A stretch of DNA of 64,000 bases from Mikania micrantha (Eukaryota > Streptophyta > Magnoliopsida > Asterales > Asteraceae), in assembly GCA_009363875.1 (NCBI GenBank), contig CM018689.1, positions 844,501-908,500 on the forward strand, in the 5' to 3' direction. Both the position numbers and the translations under genes were made by a program. Shown here piece after piece: positions 22,501 through 35,085 of this stretch. The notes beneath the pieces were generated by a model. The model saw only the letters and a list, made by a program, of their open reading frames with translations. It was not told the origin of the DNA and searched no databases. How positions within the stretch are numbered: position 1 is the stretch's first letter; each line of letters opens with the position of its first letter.

Positions 22501-22529
22501 TTCCTTCAAAATCTTCAAAGTCTCTGTTT

Positions 22530-25500
22530 TCAATCTGCACTTTGAGCTCCACTTGTTGTCTGATCTTCAGAAACATTATCTGTAGCACGAATAACAATAG
22601 ACTTTGGAATCTTTGACAATCTTTCAGCTTCCAATTTTGCATCTCTATCATCTATCTCTTTCTGTAACTTCATCAGCTCAACATACAAATAATTGACATC
22701 CTCCCATTTGCATCCTGAGTGTATTCCCAGAGTATAACACATCCGAGCTATCGTTTGAAATTGAACATCCATATCTTTGTAACTAATACCCACATCATGA
22801 AACCCATCATTTGCAAAGATTTCAACTTCATTCAATAAATCAATGTCTTGCTTTGAACAGTTCACCAACCAAACATGATCCAACAGTCTGATCACCCTCC
22901 ACTTATCATGTTGTCTCAGTAGAATAACTGCTTCAGATGTTCCTTCATCATAAAACCAGAACTTGAAATAAGGATTCCAATTATGTTCTATTCTTCTCAA
23001 TCTTGGTCTTGAATAAACTTTAGGCTTTGGATACACATAAGAATTCTTCTTCAACAAAGAAAATTGAGGCACCAACCACTTCCATCCAGTCTTAGCTTAT
23101 TTCTTTAATATGTTCTCAAATATTTCATTGTGCTCTGTCTGAATAGGCTTTATCATCCTCAGCCTTGATAACTGCATACATTCAAAAGAAGGTAATGACA
23201 TAATGTCAAATGCCTTTCCAAAATAGTGACAACCATCAGTCCTCTTTACAACATAACATCCTCTATTCTTCAAGCTTCCAGAAATATTGTGAAAGTAACC
23301 ATAGCTTACAATACTCCCTTTCATCTTTGACTTAGATCCAATCTTGAATTTTGAGAATTGTCTAGCTTGGTCTTCTTGAACTTTTTCTTCTATTACTTCA
23401 ACCATTTGCTTGAAAATCATTAAGTGATCAATAATGTACTTGTGTTCATGTTGATTTTCTCTCCATATCTCTATATAAGTCTTTTCTTTATTAAGATCAG
23501 CTGTTGTCTTTGGAGCTCTTCTCTGGACTTCAATATCAAAAATCTTCTTCAAAGTTTTCAAGTTATACAAATTCTCATCAATAAGCTCATCTTGTTCAAA
23601 ATCAACAGAATATCTGTTTCTCCAATCACCATCTTTCTAGAGTCATTAGCATTCTTTAACTCATTCAATCCAACACCAAACAAATCAGCTTACTCTTTCT
23701 TAGAATAACCTCCTTCAATCTCTCTTTCTTCCAGAGCTTTGTCTTCAGTTAATTCATCAAACATCCTTTGCAACTTTATATCAACATTTTGTTTAAACAA
23801 CTCCACAAAATTAGGCAATGAACTATCAACACTTTGCTTTGGATATTCCAACTCAGTCAAGTCTTCAATATATACATCTCCAATGTCCTTTGCCTTCTCA
23901 GATGAAACAGATGAAATAAGATTAGCATCAAGAGAAATCCCAGAAGGCTTGTATATCACAATTGCACCAGTTTTGGAATTCAAACCACTTGAACTTCCAA
24001 CACCTGTCAAATCACAATCATCATCTTCATCATCATCATGATAAGCATTAAAGCTTGGATGTTCATCAACATCTGAATCTTCATAGTTAACCTTCTCTTC
24101 TTCTTCTTCTTCATCATCAATGTTAACAAACACTGGATCAGAACTAGCAGCCTCAACTTGAGTTTCTTTGACTTGGAAATCATTAATCTTTTGCTTTAAC
24201 ATTTGATTCTCTTTCTTCAAATCAGCAATTTCATCACTCTATTTCACAGTCAATGTCTCCAAAGATGTAATTCTCTCATTCAGTAACTTCTTTTCAAGGA
24301 AATCCTCTTCTTTCCACTTCAGCAGTTGAAAAATATTACCTTTCATCACATCCATATCACTTTGACTTGAAGAAGAGGGTTGTTCAGTTTCAGCGTTATC
24401 CTTTTGTTTCATGTACTTGTCAAACTCTTGTGAAAAAATAGAAATCCGTCTTCTTAACTAAGAATCATCATATCCCAATGAGAAGTTCAAGTCTAAATCA
24501 TCCAATCCTTCATATAATGATTCACCTCTAAAATTAGAAGCTTCCTGAAATGAAGTTGTAATTGTAGTAGCATTCACAAAAGCAGGCATGAATGATGCAA
24601 CATTTACAAACTCAGGATTAGGCATGAAAGTCTCTATATGAACATAGGCTTGAGAAGTAGAAGCAGCTTCTTGAACTGTTGCAGCAACTGAAATGGATGC
24701 AAATGCAGGAATAGAAGTAAATGATACAAATGTAGTCACTGTTGAGGATACAATGATCCTAGGAGTCCTTGACTTCTTTTTCTTAGGCACCTTGGCCATT
24801 CTCTTCTTCTTCTTTGGCCTTGAAGACTCAGGCTCATCAACAGTAAAGTTAGGATCATTTTCCTCTTCTCTTGCTTCTTCACTTTGTTATTGTGCTGGCC
24901 TTCTCTTTAATATCCTTACCATTCTGTTCCCAACCTGAACAGTCTCCATCTTTGACTCTGTTGATTCTTCATCAGATTCATCTCCAACATCTTCAGCATC
25001 AACATGTTGAGAAGCAGTAGTCTCTTCTTGTCTTTGAGCTCCTTGTTGATCGGGATAAATCACTTGAAGAGGAACCAAAGTAGTAGGAGTTACATTTGGC
25101 CCTTGAACTGGTTCTTGAGTTTGTTGATGAGACTGAGCTTGTGATTTAGGAGGAGGAGGTGGTGGTTTATCATCATCATTATCATCCAAAAGTTCATTGT
25201 CTGAATTTGAATCTTCATGCCTCCAAGCATCATTCAAAGGAGCAACGTAGTTAACTCTAGCACACTGACCCACCATATCCTTAATAAGAACATCATCATT
25301 ACTCTTCTGATAGATCTTGACTAGACCAAGACTATAATTTGTCATGTGCTTTAACTTGAGAATGTCAGCAGTAACCCTATGCAAATTCTGTTTAGGAAAC
25401 CTTTCATCAATCAACATCTGAATAAACCTTGGATACATATAGAATCTGTCTTTGGCTTTGGTTGTGTTTTCTGACATATATCTGAAGATCATTGCAGAAA

Positions 25501-26019
25501 AGTTGAACGGTTTGTTCAAAATCAATGCAACCATTGCAGACCTCATCAGATCTCTCAGTTCATCAAATGTTCCCTTCCTCATGCTAAGACAGTGCAAAAG
25601 AACATGAGCTAATAGCTTGTACTGCAGAGGTAGCTTTCCCTTCTTGATAGAATATTCACTATAGACACCAAAGTATCTGATTCTCATAAAACAACCCTTA
25701 ATACACCTCTCAGGAATAAGAGTCATTCTTGCAGACCTCCAAACTGTAACACCTTCCTGATGACAGCTTCAATAACTCTAATGGCTAGTCCAAGCACATT
25801 AGCCTCAATAACATAATCCTCATAAACTATTATCAGCCTAGATGAATCCCAGAAACTCTGAATGTGTGATTTGTATATGTGACAGGAGTTGGAGATCGCA
25901 TAATAAATCCTTGACCGTCTTAAGAACTCAATCATCGGACGAAAATCCTTGCCGTTCTTTGTTGTCGGATCCAAATAAGCACAGAGGTTGTGTTTGTCTC
26001 CAAAGATTAGATTTGCCAT
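22530..26019 (-). pseudogene. Co1 ORF3: large accessory protein downstream of pol
   Basis: This 3.5-kb decayed ORF is collinear with 47095-50571 of Co2. Domains in order: an N-terminal domain of about 280 residues (MANLIFGDKHN, YLDPTTKNGKDFRPMIEFL, FNFSAMIFRYMS, FYMYPRFIQMLIDERFP); an acidic, proline- and glutamine-rich linker; a basic KVPKKKKSRTPR cluster; a coiled-coil-like stretch ending KKENQMLKQKI; an acidic run (DDEEEEEEK, DDDEDDDCD); and a conserved C-terminal domain of about 290 residues (KIGSKSKMKGSIVSYGYFHNI, GCYVVKRTDGC, LPSFECMQLSR, FKFWFYDEGTSEAVILLRQ, VQFQTIARMCYTLGIHSG). No hydrophobic membrane segment is visible. The function is unknown. Similar N-terminal domains are, from memory, frequent in Asteraceae annotations as 'synaptobrevin, longin-like', for which I see no support. 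At least five stops or shifts break it. Confidence 0.88.
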
Positions 26020-26114
26020 TTATACAATCAGAACAAACCACAATTAAGAACAAATCACAATTAAAAAATTAAAAAAAATTAAAAAATAAAAATAAATAAA
26101 ATTCTAAGTATAGA

Positions 26115-26945
26115 ACCAACGAACCTTCCCTGTGCCGAACCTAAACTAGACGAACCTGTTTATTAGACAAACCTGTTTAAACCATCGAACCTATCAATGA
26201 ACGAACCTTGAACATACCACAAACCTTATGATTAAACGAACCATTGACTATTCAAGGTTCGGTTCAATGGTATAAAGAGGTTCGGCCCGAACCTTTAAAG
26301 TTCAAACGAACCTTATGAATTCAGCGAACTTGTGTTCATTCCACGAACCTAATCCATTTTAAAATTAAATTTTCAAATCTATGAATTAGATCAAAAAATC
26401 TATATCCAAAGGTTCGCCATTCACAGATTATCAATATTAATAAAGACAATTTTCACCAAATTTAAATTTAAATAGTTTTTAATCCAAAACAATAGGTTCG
26501 ACTAACTAGATCTAAAAATCAAGATATCTCCTAATCTAGCTGGTTAAACTTCAATATCTTTACCTATTTAGAACAACAATCCAAATCCGAAGCTAATGAT
26601 GTATGGCACACACACTGAATGATCCAAAATCAAAAAAATCAAAATCTAAGTTTGAAGGTTCGGGAGAGTGTTCTGATGAAAGTGACGAAGGTCACACACG
26701 AACCTCTATTTATACGAACCTGTGAACAAACCTTATTGACGAACCTTTGACCAACCTGTTAAACGAACCTTTGACTAACCTTTTGAACGAACCTGACAAC
26801 AAACCTATCAGAAGAACCCTTCAACAAAATCTGTTGAGCAAACCTGTCCAAAACCTATCAAACGAACCTTCAACAAAACCTGTTTGACTAACCTTTCAAA
26901 CAAACCTACTCACAAACCTTTCAAACGAACCTCCAAGCAAACCTT
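26115..26945. repeat. GAACCT motif arrays upstream of Co1 ORF3
   Basis: Roughly 14 copies in 26115-26350 and 19 in 26695-26945 of a degenerate ACGAACCT / ACAAACCT word, spaced about 13-15 bp in the second cluster. The same word recurs in the LTRs and 5' leader of Co1 and at matching places in Co2 (50685-50935, 51230-51475). Confidence 0.75.
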
Positions 26946-27494
26946 TTTAAATTCAATTTTAAAAAATTTTCAAACAAACCAATGTTTAATATTTCAGAGT
27001 CAAAACAAATAATCAAAAAATTATTGATTTAACATCAGATAAAAACCAAAACATTTTTTTGTATCTTTTTTCAATTTTTTATAACAAACACACAGAAAAT
27101 TTAACAAATCTAACTATGAAATATAAAACTAACAAAACAATCATTGAGAAAGATCCAGACATAAGATCATATTGTATTACAATCATCAACACACCTGATT
27201 GAATTAATGAATATATTTATCAACAAATTACAATTCAAAGATGATTGTCAGTATATCAAACCTCTTTAAGTTTAATTACTTAGTTAAGATATCAATTGAA
27301 AACAAAACCATCAAATACTTTATGTTCTCCATTTACTTGAACACATCCCCGTTTTGTGAATAATTAAAAAAACAATAATGTCTTTGAAACAAATAACTTC
27401 ATTTTTAACTAGCTTGATCATGCAAAAACAAAATATAATTTCTTTTGAAAAACAACAAAATATAAAACAAATTGAAATTGTTCAAAATCTTGGA

Positions 27495-27693
27495 ATCAAG
27501 GTTGATACTTTCGTATGCTCAGATGATCCAGAAATTGAACGAAACAATAATTTAAGATGAAGCTTTAAGAATCAGATCGATATTTTCATATACGCAGAGA
27601 TTGTCCAAATCTTAATCAAAACCAAGAAAACAAATTTGAATTGTTTAAAGCAATAACAATCAGGTCGATACGTAAGTATACGCAGAGAATGTT
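27495..27693. repeat. Three-copy motif in the Co1 spacer
   Basis: Copies of about 35 bp at 27495, 27571 and 27659, sharing TCAGRTCGATA and TATACGCAGAGA (copy 1 is drifted). Co2 keeps all three at 52021, 52099 and 52188 with the same spacing, although the surrounding spacer has diverged. Confidence 0.7.
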
Positions 27694-28209
27694 TCAGCTT
27701 TAAACTAAAACAAAAGAAAAACAAAATTTAGAATTTCTTTAAAAAAAATAAACATATGTTCAAAACTAGTAACTTAAATTTTTTCCAAGAAACACTTTGT
27801 AAGAATAATCACCACTCATTCAGGACAAAGCTAAGCACTGTATTCTAAGCATCTGTTTCTCATAAAGCATAATCAAAATTTTTTCAAATGTTATCTCAAC
27901 TAAGTTATAAACCTACCAACATATCATACTAAGTAATTGTAAATGCTCTTTATGTTTAAGTTCTTGTATGATACAGATGTGCTTCCAATTGCTACAATGT
28001 ACTATCATTTCTCATTTGGTCGAATCAATTTCTCAGAATTTTTAATTAATTTTTTTTAATGTTTTTGTATTTTTGATTTTTCAAATATTTTTGTGTTTTT
28101 GATTTTTCAAATGTTTTTGAGTTTTTGAAAATTTTCTCCCCCTAAAAATTAAAACACAAAACAAACAAAAAGAATTAAAATATCTAATGTTAATTCAAGA
28201 AAAGTTGAT

Positions 28210-28873
28210 TATGAAGAAAGTTGATTTGAAATGACCTCACCCATGACCCGAATGCCATTTAATTTGAGCAAATACTCAAAACGATTTTTATCTAAAGCCT
28301 TGGTGAGAAGGTCTGCTCGTTGCTCATTTGTATGTATCTTCACCACATCAATAAGTTTCTTTCATAGCAAACGCGTATGAAATGAAACCTAATGTCAATG
28401 TGTTTAGAACGTAAATGATACACTGGATTCTTTGTTATATCAATAGCAGCCTCATTATCAATATGAATTAGGGTCGTAAGATAATTCAAACCATAGTCTC
28501 TCATCTGTTGTTGTATCCACAAAATTTGTGAACAACAACTGGCAGCAGCTACATACTCAGCCTCGCAAGTTGAAGTAGGCACAGATGTTTCCTTTTTACG
28601 CTGCCAAGAAACTAAACGCTCCCCCAAAAATTGTGCACCACCAGTTATGGATTTTGCATCTGTCTTACATCCTCCATAATTGGAGTCACTGTAGGCATTG
28701 AAGGAAAAGTTATCATCCTTAGGATACCACAAACCGGTGTCTGGTGTACCCTTCAGATAACGAAGTATTCTCTTCACTGCAATCAGATGTGACACTTTAG
28801 GTTTTGATTGATATCTTGCACAGATACTTGTAGCAAATACAATATCTGGTCTTGAGGCAGTCACATACATCAA
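28210..28873 (-). pseudogene. Co1 RNase H
   Basis: Copia-type RNase H at the end of pol. MYVTASRPDIVFATSICARYQSKP and HLIAVKRILRYLKGTPDTGLWY form the RT-RNase H connection; then AYSDSNYGGCKTDAKSITGG, STCEAEYVAAASCCSQILWI, and HIDNEAAIDITKNPVYHLRSKHIDIRFHFI carry the acidic active-site positions. The open frame stops near 28340 after a frameshift; the homologous end (LLKLNGIRVMGEV...) can be followed in another frame to TAA at 28210-28212. Confidence 0.92.
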
Positions 28874-30274
28874 ACTTCCAATAATTCCACGATAAAGAGT
28901 AGGATCAATTATCTCCCCCTTAATATCAGGCTCAATCCCGTGGTTAGGCTGAATGGGCGTGGAAATTGGTTTGAATCAAGCATGCTAAACCGTTTTAGCA
29001 CATCTTGAATATATTTTGTCTGATGAATGAAAAATCCCATCATCAGTTTGATCAATCTGTAAACCCAGAAAAAATTTGATGTCTGACATTGCACTCATTT
29101 CAAATTTCTCAATCATCACCTCTTTAAACTCCAAACACATTTGTTCATCGGTAGATCCAAAAATAATATCATCTACATAGATCTGAACAAGAAGAATGTC
29201 CTTGCCCTTCTCCCGATAAAACAAAGTTTTGTCAATCTGACCCCTATTGAACCCGTGTTCAATAAGGTGAGTCGATAACGTCTCACACCAGGCACGCGGA
29301 GCCTGATGAAGACCATACAGTGCTTTGTGCAAGAGGTAAACCTGATCCCGATGGATAGGATCCTCAAATCCCGATGGCTGACAAACATACAATGTTTCCT
29401 TCAAAGAACTATATAGAAATGCAAATTTGACATCCAACTGAAAAACTTTGAATTTCTTGTGAGCAGCAAAAGCAAGAAAAAGTCTAATTGCTTCCAACCG
29501 CGCCACAGGTGCAAAAACTTCATCGTAATCAATTCCTTCAACTTGTTTGTAACCCTGAACCACTAAACGAGCTTTGTTTCTGAAAATTACGACTCGGTCA
29601 TCTCGTTTGCATCTAAGCACCCATCTAGTACCAATCTTTTTCTCTCCTTTTGGCAAATCAACTTAATGCCAAACTCCTAACTTTTGAAACTGATTCAGTT
29701 CTTCTTGCATCGCCTCCACTCAGGCAGGCTCACGTAATGCTTCAGTCACAGTCTTTGGCTATATTTGTGAAATAAATGTTGAATGCATCCAAAGCTCTTG
29801 ACTACCATGAGTTCTCTCTGACTCCACATACAAACTTTCCTCATTTGTGACTTGATTTCGTGTTTGTACTCCTGTAGTTGGATCTCCTATAATCTGAGCA
29901 ATCGGATGATTCACATGAACACGTGTGACAGGCACTTGTGGGACACCCACATTATGATCTAGATTTGAAATATTCTGATCAATGTATTGATCGTGAGGAA
30001 TAGCATCTTCAAAGACATCATTATCATCATCAGATGACCAATCATCATTAATTACTTCTAAAATGCCTTCCTCATGTGGTGTAGTAATACCAGCTTCAGA
30101 ATGATGAGAAATACCCTGTTCTTCAAAATTCTGCAAATCATACAACATTTGTAAGGTTATTTCATCATCAGAAACATTTGGAGACATATTAAAAGACTCA
30201 AATAATTTGTTGTAATAAAAAAGCCAAGCTGGACCCTTCCCGTCTGGTATAGGTATATGTCTTTGAACATCCAC
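28874..30274 (-). pseudogene. Co1 reverse transcriptase
   Basis: The hinge after integrase (acidic, QDQGISHHSE-type sequence) leads to the Copia RT: PKGEKKIGTRWVLRCKRDDR, ARLVVQGYKQVEGIDYDEVFAPVARLEAIR, KVFQLDVKFAFLYSSLKE, VYLLHKALYGLHQAPRAW and the catalytic YVDDIIFGST, then FEMSAMSDIKFFLGLQI. A TAA near 29663 (LVDL-type site in Co2), other in-frame stops and a frameshift after 28985 break it. The catalytic aspartates are intact. Confidence 0.93.
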
Positions 30275-30280
30275 ATGATA

Positions 30281-31536
30281 TCATAATTCCACAACACCCG
30301 TACGTTTATTAAATACACGTTTGTTAGGAAGACTATAGCCAAGAAAGAAACCCTCTTCAACTTTAGAATTGAATTTTGAATCTTTCTTTAGTATGGTACA
30401 AGGAGCCCCAAAAGGTTCCAAGTGTTCCAAATTAGTTTTTCGATTCTGAAGCAATTCATAAGAAGTTTTGTTGTGTCTTTTAACAATCAAAACTCTGTTA
30501 AGAGTAAAACAAGCTGTAGCCACATCTTCACCCAAAAAGTAATGGGAAGTTTAGAATCAGCTAGCATTGTTCTCGCAGACTCAATCAAAGTCCTATTCTT
30601 TCTTTCAGCTACACCATTCATCTGAGGCTCATATGGTGTACTGAACTGCTGCTGAATGCCTTTGGAATTACAAAATTCCTTCATTTGATGATTCTTAAAC
30701 TCAGTCCCATTATTAGATCGTACACGCCTCACTCTCAACTTATACAAAGTCTCCAACCTATGGATTAACAACACAAAATTTTCATAAGTTTCTGATTTAT
30801 GTTTTAAAAATATGACCCATGGAAATCTTGAAAAATCATCAGTCACCACAAAACAATGAGATTCACCACCTATACTTTTCACATTAATTGGTCCAAACAA
30901 ATCCATGTGAAGAAGTTCAAGTGGTATATCAATAGAAAAGATTTTCTTTGTTTTGTGAGATTTCCTTTTCTGTTTACCCTTTTTACATGACACACACACA
31001 TCCGGAAGTTTAAAATGTTTAACCGGTACACCCTCAACTAAATGATTATTCACAAGATGATTCATCTTCCGAATATGAATATGCCCCATCCGCCTGTGCC
31101 AAGAACGTGTATCTTGTTCAGTTTCCTTTGACACCATACATGTTTCCACTTTATTTACTGTCTCCGCCTTCGCCATGTCAATCACGTAAAAATCCTTGCT
31201 CCGATCAGCTGTCATCAAAATCCACTCCTCAGAAATCTGAAATCCTTGCTTGAGTACATAACACCTGTCTTTGTCAAACATCACTTTATAACCTTTGTCA
31301 CAAATCTGCGAAACACTCAATAAATTGTTAGTTAATTCTTTGCAAAAATTAACATTTTCAAATGAAACCTTCCCATTTGTCAAACTACCAAATCCTGTAG
31401 TTTGACTTCCTTTATCTCCAGCAAAGTTCACATAACTTCCTTTCACCAACTTGAATTCTCTCAACAAATTCAACTCTCCAGTCATGTGCCTGGAACATCC
31501 ACTATCAACAATCCAACGATTATTGATATGGCCCAT
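30281..31536 (-). pseudogene. Co1 protease, GAG-pre-integrase and integrase
   Basis: The segment begins GHINNRWIVDSGCSRHMTG, where DSG is the aspartic protease active site. The zinc-binding GAG-pre-integrase follows (HRRMGHIHIRKMNHL, CVSCKKGKQKRKSHK), then the integrase core: D in LLHMDLFGPI, the second catalytic position in RSNNGTEFKN, and E in MNGVAERKNRTL. The second position reads N where Copia integrases have D (Co2 keeps D), so this copy should be inactive. A frameshift near 30500 moves the tail (LEHLEPFGAPCTILKKDSKF, GYSLPNKRVFN) to another frame. Confidence 0.93.
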
Positions 31537-34500
31537 GAATGCAACCTACACAATAAATTCAAAACCTATCAGTATTCAAAAGGGATGACCCCCGCCATTT
31601 CGGCGTCGAGTCTCCCGGAATGGACCCCTTCCATTCTTTTGTGATGACCTACTCGAATACCCATCATCATTGTTACCATCCTCTTTCCCAGAAACTTCAT
31701 CAACTGACCTGTTTTTAAGTTTCCAAAATGATTTTGATTTAAAATGTTGTTTTGAAAATGATTTTGAAGATGCATTATCAAACGAATCATCATCAGATGA
31801 TGTCACAATTTTTACAATCTTTTTAAAATTTCTTTTGTTATCAAAAACTCGTTTCTTCTGATTATTTTCTTCTTTTACCCAAACACAATCAGGATTGAAT
31901 TTTTGAAGAACTCTCATCTCATCTTTGCTAGGTCTAATTCTCCGAGGACTTCCACCTGACCTATTCACCCAACTCTCATCATCAGAACTCTTCCTGATTT
32001 TGTTATTTGGATAATTAGCAGAAATATGTTCTTTACCACAACAAGTAAAACACTTTCATGTTTCTCTTGGTGAAAAAGACTTAAAACTGCTACTATTAGT
32101 TGAAGCAATCAGATGACCAAAATTACCACATCGATAACATTTTCTATCTTTCAAATGATTCTTTGGTGTTGGTTCATCATAATACTTTGATGAACTGAAA
32201 GGTTTTGAAACAACCTTTGTAGATGAGAATCTGTTTCTCAAACCAGTCGATTTTATCTTTGAATTACTCATTTGATGTTGAAAATTCTTTGATTTGTCTT
32301 TATGTCCAACCCCAAACCTGTCAAAGAAAAAATACACTTTTTCAACCTTTTTAGAAACCACATTTTGCTTTCAAAAATTGCCACTAGACTCTCCTTGATG
32401 TGTAGTAGATGGCTTTACATACACAATCGGTTTAAGAGTAGTGGTTGGTTTAGCTTTAATCACTGGTTTGGAAACTTGAGGGGTTTTAATCACCACCTTC
32501 TCAACTTGTTTCATCTTAGCTTTTGAGTTATGAGATTTCAAACTCTTTTTGTCAACATTTTTAACTTGGTAACCATTTTGTCTCAAAATATCAGATGAAT
32601 ACTCTGATTCAGTGATATCTTCAGTGATAGGAGCATCACTATCAAGAGACACTTTTTAATCAGAAGATGAACCTCCAGCATTTTCAACAACTTGTTCAGA
32701 CTCATGTTCATTTAAAGAAACATGATGAACTTCCAAATTCGGATCAATTTGTGGTCTAGGAACATAGCTTGAAGGAGGTAGTACAACATGAAAACCCAAG
32801 CCAGTAGTATCATTCGATGACATACTGAGAATTCTGATAATTCTCTAGCTTACTCTTGTTCATTTCTGCTACTGCTTCTGCTCTTGCTGCTGACAATTCA
32901 ACTTTCAACTTTTGCACTGACTCGAGATGCACAGAAACTGCATGATTATTTTGCAAAACTTTAATTTTTAACTCTTCATTTTCTTTTCCTAAATCAATGA
33001 TCTTTTTCTCTTGAAATCAACTTCTTGTTAGCTTCAGTGCACTCGACCAGTTCAGCAGTCAATTGAGCATTCATTTCTTTCAACTTATCAATGATCTCTA
33101 AAAGATCATCATTTACCTCTTCAACTTTTTCTTTGCCTTTACTTGTTTCTTCATCTAGAGAAGCCATGAATGCACCCCTTAAATTATCATATTGCTTTCC
33201 CCAGTCATACCCTTCATCTGCTTGATTGACTAAAGCTTTTGTTGACTCTTCAGACTTTTCCTTCTTCTTTTGATAAGCTTCTTTTGGCTTGAAAGGATTT
33301 AAATTTCCTTGCTTCTTCGGATTTTTACACTCTCGAGCAAAATGGCCCAAATCACCACAATTATAACATTGTGTGGCCTTTGGATTAAATCCAAACTTTG
33401 AGTTTCGATCAACAGTGAACTTCTTTCCAGTTTTCTTCTCATATATGTTGATTCTTCTGATTGCACCAGCCAACGCCCACTGAGTATCAATTAACTCCAT
33501 CTCATCATCATTAATCTGCTCATAATCTTCAAATGTAAGATTTGCATTTCCTATCCTTCCAGCTATCTTGGTTCATCATAAGCACTGACAACACATGACA
33601 AAATTGACATATGATCTCTAACTGCCTCCACAGCTAGTTTTCCCAAATTTGTTGTATTCAATTGAAGAGGAGTTGTTGTAGAATCAGATTTCTTCTCATT
33701 CAGAGGATAAGATGAACTTGAACCAGCAGATGCAGATGGTACAAAAGTACTATCAACAGTACTTGAAACAAAGGCTGTTTGAATCCTTGCAGAAGAAACA
33801 GGAGGTGTAACCACAGATGCACCACAGAGAGAAGGATCCTGAGTAACATTAACTCTTCTTGCTTTTCTCTTATCTTTCATTTCCTATTCTTCTAACTTTT
33901 GGATAAACTCAACCATTCCCGGTAAATTTTCTCTCAAAATCAACACTAATGAATTCCAACTTTTAGGCAATGCATCTGCAAAACAATCTATTTTCTCCTC
34001 TTCAGTATATTCAATTCCACACTTCCAAAATTCAGTCAATAAATGCCTATATCTGGTTATTAAAGCTTCAAGACTCTCATTGCCAATAAAGTTGAAATTT
34101 TCAAACTCTTTGCGTATATTAGTGGCTTTCATCTTTTTAAGTTTGGTGTTTCCCTCAATTCTTGCCTTTAAAGCATTCCATAAACCATATGAAGTTTTAT
34201 GTTGATCAAATTGATGTAGAATCTAATTAGGAATTGCTTGACTCAACATCCAATATGCTTTCTTTTCAGAATCATATTTCTTTCTTTGATCAGCATCCAA
34301 TCTCTCAAGAGTTTGATCCAAATCTGTCCCCACCACTTTTGGTCTTTCATAGGGTGACAAGATTCTTTCCCAAAGATTTGTGTCAGTTCCATTGAGATGT
34401 GTCTCAAACCGACCTTTCCAGTTTTCATAATCGGTCAAATCAAGTAGTTTGGGAACTTTATTTGTGCTTCCTGACTCAGTTTCACTAATCAAAATACTCT

Positions 34501-34546
34501 GTATCTTAGAATTTTGACTAGCAACAGCAGCAAACATATCAACCAT
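31537..34546 (-). pseudogene. Co1 gag with multiple zinc knuckles
   Basis: The start is ATG at 34544-34546 (MVDMFAAVASQ). Seen in order: a Copia gag domain (LLDLTDYENWKGRFETHL, YWMLSQAI, FNFIGNESLEALITRYRHLL, NSLVLILRENL), a serine-rich linker, a zinc knuckle CYNCGDLGHFAREC (33328-33369), a long region with coiled-coil-like DLLEIIDKLKEMNAQLTAEL, a second knuckle CYRCGNFGHLIA (32101-32142), and a degenerate third cysteine cluster near 32040. Such a long gag fits the Sirevirus lineage. Stops (TAG near 34223, TAG near 33884) and frameshifts (near 33563 and 32994) break it. It leads into protease at 31536. Confidence 0.88.
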
Positions 34547-35085
34547 GATTCTGAATTTTTATCAGCGAACTTCCTTTGAAAAGTTAAACTCACGAACCTA
34601 AGTAACAGGCGAACCTTCTCCAAACCATGATCTTCACGAACCTTATCTCACGAACCTTAGACAAACCTTGACCAGTGAACCTCTTCAATAGATTTTTGAC
34701 CAACGAACCTCAGTCAAACGAACCCTAAGCAAACGAACCTTAGCAATATGCAAACCTTGAGACGAACCTCTTCAAGATCTTCACACGAACCTCAACAAAG
34801 TCACTTTTAACAGCGAACTTATGATTTAAACAATCCGAGGTTCGGCTCATGAACCTGTCTTCAGAATTCAAAAATTTTGGAGGGAAAACCTTCAAAATTT
34901 GAAATAAAAAATCCACAGATTTTAACCACAAATCTCTGAAATTAGATGAAAAAAAGCAGTAGATGATGATAACACTATCAACACAACATCAAATACAAAG
35001 AAAATCGAATTTAATCCATCTCTTGATCTTTTTGTCTCCAAAATGCTTGTAAATCTTTAAAATACTTGTATAGAACTCCTCCTAG
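34547..35085 (-). other. Co1 5' leader with GAACCT motifs
   Basis: Untranslated leader between primer site and gag. 34570-34860 is dense in CGAACCT and CAAACCT words, the same word as in the LTRs and ORF3 spacer. The part next to the primer site is plain AT-rich sequence. Confidence 0.75.

Larger units (their letters stand above)
26020..28209 (-). other. Co1 spacer between pol and ORF3
   Basis: About 2.2 kb with no protein-like frame. It holds two arrays of degenerate GAACCT-type motifs (26115-26350 and 26695-26945), AT-rich sequence, and a motif present three times (27495-27528, 27571-27605, 27659-27693). It probably supplies the promoter, splice sites or other signals that let ORF3 be expressed, but no signal can be proven from sequence. 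Confidence 0.7.

Noticed and set aside
23424..24938. + strand ORFs antisense to Co1 ORF3 (23424-23708, 23739-24041, 24693-24938)
   Set aside because: Serine- and phenylalanine-rich translations are the complement of acidic and basic coding sequence; no independent evidence.
22530..26019. Calling ORF3 a synaptobrevin or longin-domain protein
   Set aside because: Such names are, as I recall, attached to similar Asteraceae proteins, but I see no SNARE motif, no C-terminal membrane anchor and no longin-like pattern.
22530..26019. Calling ORF3 an envelope gene
   Set aside because: No signal peptide or transmembrane segment is visible in either copy.
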